A stretch of DNA of 64,000 nucleotides. Source: Imbricaverruca yamaguchii (taxonomy: Eukaryota; Arthropoda; Thecostraca; Neoverrucidae). The stretch lies in the NCBI GenBank assembly GCA_034440575.1, contig JAOTOL010001452.1, positions 372,001 to 436,000 on the forward strand. The letters are read 5' to 3'. Made by a program: the position numbers and the translations under genes. The notes beneath the pieces are model-generated. The model did not search any database and was not told the origin of the DNA. It saw nothing but the letters and a program-made list of their open reading frames with translations. This document shows positions 58,066-64,000 of this stretch, piece after piece (within the stretch, counting starts at the first letter, position 1; each line of letters begins with the position of its first letter).

Positions 58066-59219
58066 CAGCGGCCGAAGCTCGCCCACATTCGCTGTGATCA
58101 CAACCTTCGCCAGGGTCCGTGCGTCTGCGTCCAGAGCTAAGATCGGTGTTCCCGTTTCTCTGTCTTCAGGACGGCGACACCTGAACAGTAGCCAGAGTCT
58201 CGGTTTTCCTATGTTCAGAGTTCAGAGCTGTGGCCAGAGTCTCGATTTTCCCATACTCAGAGCTTCGACCGGCGTCTCTCTGAGTTCAGAACCGTGACCA
58301 GTTTCCCCCGTCCTCTGTGAGCAGAGATTGTGGGAATGTGTCGGCTTACCCGTGATCAAGTTTGCTGAGCGGCGTCTCGGTTTCTCTGTGATGAGCTTTG
58401 CGGTTCCATGATCAGAGTTGCAGGTCACGCCTCTGTTTCTTTGCAAGCCGCGGTGGCGGCCGACTTGCCGTCGACCGTCGGGCGCTTCTGGCCGGCCACG
58501 GCCCAGCCGCTCCACATTTGAAAACGCACGCCGTGGGTGTCCTTGCAGCGGTTTGCTGGAGATAGATTGGAACTGTCGCTTCCCAGGCCTGCCAGAGAAG
58601 TAATCACTGTTCAGCAGCATTAATACTCACCCACTTAGTGGGCAATAACAATGGCATGCATAATGTGGCCAGGGTAAGTGGCCGGAGTAGAGATCCTCGG
58701 TCGGCCGTGGTCTGCCCAGCAATGCATCCAGTGCAGGGGCGGAGTCAGGTCCGTCTTGTTGGGAGGTCGAACGGGATTTCCTGCGCACAGACTGTCAAGG
58801 GGGAGGGGGAAGGCTTGCGATGCTGTCACTGTACGGACATCCTCTCGATATTGGCTCGCTATGAGTTGTCGCCTCTTGCTGATGTTCCATTATTTACATA
58901 GTTGCCATCAGTTAACCACATGCCCATCATATAGGAATTCCGCCTCGCTGTCCTTCAGCACTTGACGTCTCCTATCTGCCCACTGGTTGACTGTCTCTGC
59001 TACCTGCTACCTGCTGCACGGTTCGAGTAGCGTCACTGCCTGCGCTTCACCTCAGCCTGCAGCCGCTCCTCTCCTCCCCCATATCCTGCAACTCACTTTT
59101 TAACCCCGACACCTTACTGCCGCTCCGGTTTCTGCCCTTCGTGCTACATCCTACAGCCTGTTTCCTATCTCCTGTGGCCTACAACCACTTTTTTTTCTTC
59201 CCGACCCCTAGCAGTCGCT
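58066..59219. other. Unique DNA, no gene recognised
   Basis: CAGAGTCTCGGTTTTCC/CAGAGTCTCGATTTTCC is duplicated at about 58193 and 58238. No gene. Confidence 0.35.
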
Positions 59220-59855
59220 CTCGCCTCTTCTCCCATGCGCACTACAACCACTCCCCTACAGCCTACAACTTTTCCGTTACACCCTGCATTTCCCCTACAC
59301 CCTGCATCTCCCCTACACCCGGCAACCTCTCCCGTACACCCTATAACTCCACCCCTACGTCCTAATATCTCTCCCCTACACCATACAACTTTTCTCATAC
59401 ATCCTACAACCTATTCCCTACACCATATAACCTCCATTATATTCCCTACAGCCGCTTTTCCCCGTCCCTACACCTCAAAAGCAACTTTTTCCATACACTC
59501 TACAGCCACCCTTGTCTTCACTTTTCCTCTCCCAGGCATCCTGCAGCTGCTATCTTTATTTCCCCTGTCTACTGACACCCTCACTCTTCTTGCCTACACC
59601 CCCTTGCCGGCCGTTTTCCTTCCCCTTCCTCTGTCATGCACTCTGTAGCCGCCCCTGCCTCCCCAACTCCACCCTGCAGCCGCCCCTGCCTCCCCAGTTC
59701 CACCCTGCAGCCGCCCCTGCCTCCCCAACTCCACCCTGCAGCCGCCCCTGCCTCCCCAGTTCCACCCTGCAGCCGCCCCTGCCTCCCCAGTTCCACCCTG
59801 CAGCCGCCCCTGCCCCCCCCAAATGGCACCCTGCAGCCGCCCCTGCCTCTCCAAT
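59220..59855 (+). repeat. Pyrimidine-rich repeats: CCCTACACCCTGCAT-like array and 32-bp minisatellite
   Basis: 59220-59450 holds degenerate CTACACCCTGCATCTCC units. 59650-59855 has about seven 32-base units, ACCCTGCAGCCGCCCCTGCC plus TCCCCAGTTCC. Confidence 0.9.
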
Positions 59856-60221
59856 GCCATCCCGCGGCTGGCGGTCGGTTTATGCTGGAAATGTCCTTAG
59901 CCGTAGCATTGCAGACAGTAATTGGGCCGGTAATGACTGAGAATTAGCGTCGGCGGGGCGGTGTGAGTGGGGTTACAGTCGACTCGGTGGGGAGGGGGGG
60001 GGGGCACCGGGGCGGGCTGCAACTGGGCAAGTGCATCAGACACACACACATACACAAACACACTTACACATATACGAACACGCCTACATACCAGCCGATA
60101 TCACCACACGGTGGCAGGCTGGCAAAATTCACTCACACACACACGCCTACATTCACACAAACACACCTACACATACACAAACTCCTACACATACACAAAC
60201 ATTTGCACATACATAAACACA
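59856..60221. other. Unique DNA then CA-rich run-in to the next array
   Basis: It includes an 11-base G run near 59994 and degenerate CACATACACAAAC repeats from 60040. Confidence 0.4.
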
Positions 60222-60652
60222 CACACATACACAATCACACATACACAATCACACATACACAATCACACATACACAATCACACATACACAATCACACATAC
60301 ACAATCACACATACACAATCACACATACACAATCACACATACACAATCACACATACACAATCACACATACACAATCACACATACACAATCACACATACAC
60401 AATCACACATACACAATCACACATACACAATCACACATACACAATCACACATACACAATCACACATACACAATCACACATACACAATCACACATACACAA
60501 TCACACATACACAATCACACATACACAATCACACATACACAATCACACATACACAATCACACATACACAATCACACATACACAATCACACATACACAATC
60601 ACACATACACAATCACACATACACAATCACACATACACAATCACACAATTAC
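60222..60652 (+). repeat. 14-bp minisatellite ACACATACACAATC, about 31 copies
   Basis: Almost perfect homogeneous array. It arises from and decays into looser CA-rich sequence on both sides (60040-60800). Confidence 0.98.
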
Positions 60653-61005
60653 ACACACAATCACACAATCACACACACAATCACACATATACAAACACGT
60701 ACACAAACAAGCAAGCCTACACACCATACCTGCACACACATAAGCACATCTACAATCATACACCTACACACAAGCATTCATGCGCACACATGCTCACACA
60801 CACGTGCACCTTTCTACTTACCTCTCCCCCACTCGTTCATTCCCAGTACCCACGCACTCCGACGCGGACACAGAAATTACCACCAGCCGAATGACGGCAA
60901 AATAACGAGCCTAATGCGACTGGAATGTCCCGAATTTCGCGACGGCACGCGTACGCATGGGAGTGCGTGCCTCGCCAGCGGAGGTGTGCCGACAGATGAC
61001 CATTA
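60653..61005. other. CA-rich array edge then unique DNA
   Basis: Decaying ACACACAATC units to about 60800, then unique DNA without a recognised gene. Confidence 0.4.
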
Positions 61006-61200
61006 GTGCGTGCACGCATGCGGCAAGCGACCGCGCCAGTTACCAACTGCGGTTGCGGTCAGAAAAACACTCGGCATGTGCTTCAAACGTGCTTTATGTG
61101 GGGAAGACATGAGGAGGCGTTACATGATGCCACTCTGGTGGATCCGTTTTTATTGAGCAGGCTGCATCGCTGTGCGTATCAATCGGCTGAGGTAATTTAA
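61006..61200 (+). mobile_element. Non-LTR retrotransposon C-terminal zinc-knuckle relic
   Basis: The frame contains NCGCGQKNTRHVLQTCFMW, a CxCx7-8Hx4C arrangement, followed by a hydrophobic stretch (ATLVDPFLLSRLH) and a stop at 61198. This is the usual end of ORF2 in R1/I/Jockey-like elements, after the RNase H or thumb region (family knowledge). Nothing upstream aligns, so it is a small 3' fragment. Chance similarity is possible, given the short length. Confidence 0.5.
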
Positions 61201-61424
61201 TTACTATGGCGACAATTTGCAGGTATTGAGATGATCACAAACATAGCAGGTATCGAGCTTACTTGGCCATCACATTATCTGTTCTCGAGGCATGGAAAAA
61301 TGCGTCCCGTCCAACAGCTGGACCATAATGATATTAGTGTGGAATGTATATCGGCGTGTCGGCCTTGTTGGTCCAGCAACGAACAGGGTAGGTCTCACTG
61401 GTGCGAGAGTGCCTGGCCGCTGCC

Positions 61425-61558
61425 GAACCACCGGACCACCGGACCACCGGACCACCGGACCACCGGACCACCGGACCACCGGACCACCGGACCACCGGAC
61501 CACCGGACCACCGGACCACCGGACCACCGGACCACCGGACCACCGGACCACCGGACCA
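61425..61558 (+). repeat. Octamer array ACCACCGG, about 17 copies
   Basis: Perfect throughout. GGACCACC read on + is CCGG-palindrome containing. The 230 bases upstream are unique. Confidence 0.98.
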
Positions 61559-61929
61559 CGGGAACGGACCGGTGTCCGTAACGTAACGATTGTCGACGCT
61601 GCGCTCGATCCGCCACCACGGCCGATTACAGCCCCGGGGCATAATTACCGCCGTGCTCCCCCTAGACTGCGCGGGGGACGGCGCCGCCCGCTGCGACGTG
61701 GCCGAGCCACGCGGCGGGTGGAGGCGGCGGCGGGGGGGGGCACCTGCAGTGGCACTCCACCCTTCACAGCCGGCCCCCAATTGAACAGTGGCGCGTCGAC
61801 GCGGGCCAGATCGACAGCCGTCACGTGGACGGATGTCGGGGCGGCTAAACACCGTCAGGGGCCGTGGAGACGCGGTCACGGTGTCATGATACGCCGGGCG
61901 AGTTCCGCTCACCAGTAGACGAGCCGTGC
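61559..61929. other. GC-rich unique DNA, no gene recognised
   Basis: Contains a 9-base G run at 61732. No exon recognised. Confidence 0.35.
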
Positions 61930-62365
61930 TGCTGTGTAGTGGATTTGTCGGGGTCTTCTGCTGCTGGGTAGTGGATTTGTCGGGGAATTCTGCTGCTGGG
62001 TAGTGGATTTGTCGGGGTCTTCTACTGCTGGGTAGTGGATTTGTCGGGGACTTTTGCTGCTGAGTAGTGGATTTGTCGGGACTTCTGTTGCTGGGTAGTG
62101 GATTTGCCGGGGTCTTCTACTGCTGGATAGCGGATTTGTCGGGGTCTTCTACCGCTGGGTAGTGGATTTGTCGGGGTCTTCTGCTGCTGGGTAGTGGATT
62201 TGTCGGGGACTTCTGCTGCTGGGTAGTGGATTTGTCGGGGTCTTCTACCGCTGGGTAGTGGATTTGTCGGGGACTTCTGGTGCTTGGTAGTGGATTTGTC
62301 GGGGTCTTCTACTGCCGGGTAGTGGATTTGTCGGGGACTTCTGCTGTTGGGTAGTATGTTTGTCG
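61930..62365 (+). repeat. 32-bp minisatellite, about 13.5 copies
   Basis: Unit GGGTAGTGGATTTGTCGGGG plus TCTTCTGCTGCT; TCTTCT/ACTTCT and GCTGCT/ACCGCT variants recur. Confidence 0.97.
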
Positions 62366-62454
62366 GGGACCTGTGCCGATGAGTCTGTGACTCCGACTGG
62401 CTTGTCAGCACTCTATCTTCTCTGTCGACTGACTTTGCGGGTGGGCAGGCTGGC

Positions 62455-63145
62455 TGCGCGCGGAGCGGCTCTGCCCGCTCAGCAGAGCGGCTCTGCCCGC
62501 TCAGCAGAGCGGCTCTGCCCGCTCAGAAGAGCGGCTCTGTCCGCTCAGGAGAGCGGCTCTGCCCGCTCAGGAGAGCGGCTCTGCCCGCTCAGCAGAGCGG
62601 CTCTGCCCGCTCAGAAGAGCGGCTCTGCCCGCTCAGAAGAGCGGCTCTGTCCGCTCAGGAGAGCGGCTCTGCCCGCTCAGAAGAGGGCTCTGCCCGCTCA
62701 GCAGAGCGGCTCTGCCCGCTCAGAAGAGCGGCTCTGCCCGCTCAGAAGAGCGGCTCTGCCCGCTCAGAAGAGCGGCTCTGCCCGCTCAGGAGAGCGGCTC
62801 GCCCGCTCAGGAGAGCGGCTCTGCCCGCTCAGAAGAGCGGCTCTCCCGCTCGAAGGCGGCTCTGCCCGCTCGAAGAGGGCTCTGCCCGCTCAGAGAGCGG
62901 CTCTGCCGCTCAGAGAGCGGCTCTGCCCGCTCAGAAGAGCGGCTCTGCCCGCTGGAAGAGCGGCTCTGCCGCTCAGAGAGCGGTCTGAGAGCGGCTCTCG
63001 GGCTCTGGCTCAGAGAGGGCTCTGCCCGCTCAGGAGAGGGGCGGCTCTGCCCGCTCAGAAGAGCGGCTCTGCCCGCTCAGAAGAGCGGCTCTGTCCGCTC
63101 AGGAGAGCGGCTCTGCCCGCTCAGGAGAGCGGCTCTGCCCGCCTG
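62455..63145 (+). repeat. 22-bp minisatellite, about 31 copies with a disordered centre
   Basis: Unit GAGCGGCTCTGCCCGCTCAG plus AA. The unit contains the inverted pair GAGCGG/CCGCTC, so each copy can fold. 62790-63040 is disordered, with many 1-5-base deletions, while both ends are regular. Confidence 0.97.
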
Positions 63146-63242
63146 CCGGCCGACTGACAGAATGTGCTAAGAGAGAGAGACGGCTGATCTCCGATCTGTC
63201 GCGTCGCCACCTGAAGTGATTCCGCTCACAGTCTGTCGATGC

Positions 63243-63340
63243 TGGCACACCGCCTACCCTGGTCCTACTGCCTACCCTGGTCCTACTGCCTACCCTGGTC
63301 CTACTGCCTACCCTGGTCCTACTGCCTACCCTGGTCCTGC
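63243..63340 (+). repeat. 18-bp minisatellite CTGCCTACCCTGGTCCTA, about 5.5 copies
   Basis: Perfect units, ending at CTGGTCCTGCTGCCGG. Confidence 0.97.
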
Positions 63341-63404
63341 TGCCGGCCTGAGGGTCCTGATGCGCGTGTGTGCCCCTCTATCGTACAGGCGGCACACGCT
63401 GACG

Positions 63405-63730
63405 GTCTCTGACAGTAGCTGACGGCCCCTGACGATCCCTGACGGCAGCTGACAACAGCTGACGGCCCTTGACGGGAGCTGACGTCAGGGGCTGTCAGAT
63501 CAGCAGGATCGTCAGCCAAACTAACCACCAGGTCAGCAGGACCAGGTGGTTATTTCGGCTGCTAGTTTGGCTGTCCAGATCAGCAAGATGTCAGATCACC
63601 AGGATCGTCAGGGGCCGTCAGCTACTGTCAGAGCCCTGTCCTGCCGACGACCCCTGACGGCAGCTGACAACAGCTGACAGCCCCCTGACGGTAGCTGCCG
63701 GCCCCTGACGGCAGCTGACGGACGTGCTCC
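63405..63730. repeat. Degenerate 9-10-bp CTGACGGCC/CTGACGGCAG array
   Basis: AGCTGACGGCCCCTGACG units occur in two clusters (63405-63485 and 63650-63725) around an AGATCAGCAGGATCGTCAG segment that is partly inverted relative to them. Confidence 0.8.
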
Positions 63731-64000
63731 GGTCAGATCAGCAGGACGGACGGTGGCCGGGCAGGTGTGCTGCCGCTGACACCGGCCACGCTCCACGTCC
63801 GGTCAGCTCCCGCCACTGACGAACGGCGGCGCCAGATCAGCCGCCGCCGCGGCGCGACTGTCGCCGCACGCGTCAATTATGCACGCGGCGCGGTCGATAG
63901 CCGGCGCCGCCGCCGCTGGCCGCTCATCTCCGCGTGACGTCACGCACAGCCGGACAGCGGTGACGTCACACCTTTCGGCAGAGGTGACGTCAAACTATCG
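63731..64000. promoter_or_regulatory. CpG-rich end of window with three TGACGTCA sites
   Basis: TGACGTCA occurs at 63935-63942, 63961-63968 and 63985-63992 (26 and 24 bases apart), in CpG-rich DNA that runs off the window. This palindrome is the classical CREB/ATF site. A promoter or enhancer here is inference. Confidence 0.4.

Noticed and set aside
59963..61006. 347-codon His/Thr/Ile-rich frame
   Set aside because: Translation of the 14-bp ACACATACACAATC array.
62360..63157. 265-codon Ala/Arg/Leu-rich frame
   Set aside because: Translation of the 22-bp array; frame changes follow array indels.

Overview
The window looks like arthropod nuclear DNA, most likely from a crustacean or insect (species not determinable). 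It has no dense prokaryote-style gene layout. It has CpG-rich island-like blocks, tRNA-derived SINEs, decayed non-LTR retrotransposons and a very high load of minisatellites and microsatellites; by a hand tally about 18 kb of the 64 kb lies in tandem arrays. No rRNA, functional tRNA gene, CRISPR array or intact transposable element was found.

The only host protein-coding exon I can support is at 7373-7428 (+). It encodes the short basic N-terminus typical of arthropod spineless, the orthologue of the aryl hydrocarbon receptor, and ends in a strong 5' splice site (GTGAGT). It lies in a CpG-rich block (about 6650-7690) that probably holds the promoter and 5' UTR, with two small upstream ORFs. 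I could not find the next exon, which carries the bHLH domain. Everything downstream is therefore either a first intron of more than 56 kb or intron followed by unrelated intergenic DNA.

Layout. 1-6650: unique DNA, a frameshifted CR1/L2-like retrotransposon 3' half (about 1007-2535) interrupted by a 66-bp minisatellite, a SINE with a clear target-site duplication (3698-3847), and a (TA)n/(TG)n tract. 6650-7690: CpG block and the spineless exon. 7690-12200: degenerate tandem repeats and two copies of an unnamed dispersed repeat. 12.2-24.7 kb: mostly unique, with SINEs at 16.3 and 19.0 kb and several minisatellites. 24.7-35.2 kb: a SINE, then a run of arrays (20-bp, TA, TGTC, AGGAGAC heptamer, 24-bp). 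35.7-36.1 kb: a Jockey-type reverse transcriptase relic. 38.0-42.6 kb: contiguous arrays, including about 155 copies of GGCTGGTC. 44.5-46.1 kb: about 220 copies of a TGTGTGG heptamer with higher-order structure. 46.8-49.1 kb: C-rich octamer and CA/TA arrays. 49-60 kb: unique DNA mixed with CA tracts and short minisatellites. 61.0-61.2 kb: a zinc-knuckle relic of another retrotransposon. 61.4-63.7 kb: further arrays. The window ends in a CpG-rich stretch with three TGACGTCA sites.

The most notable patterns are: tandem arrays that appear to have grown out of transposable elements; a change in orientation of TG/CA-type arrays near 46-47 kb; a strong excess of the palindrome TGACGTCA; and poly-G runs that lie almost entirely on the + strand. 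Nearly all long open reading frames here are artefacts of stop-free tandem repeats.
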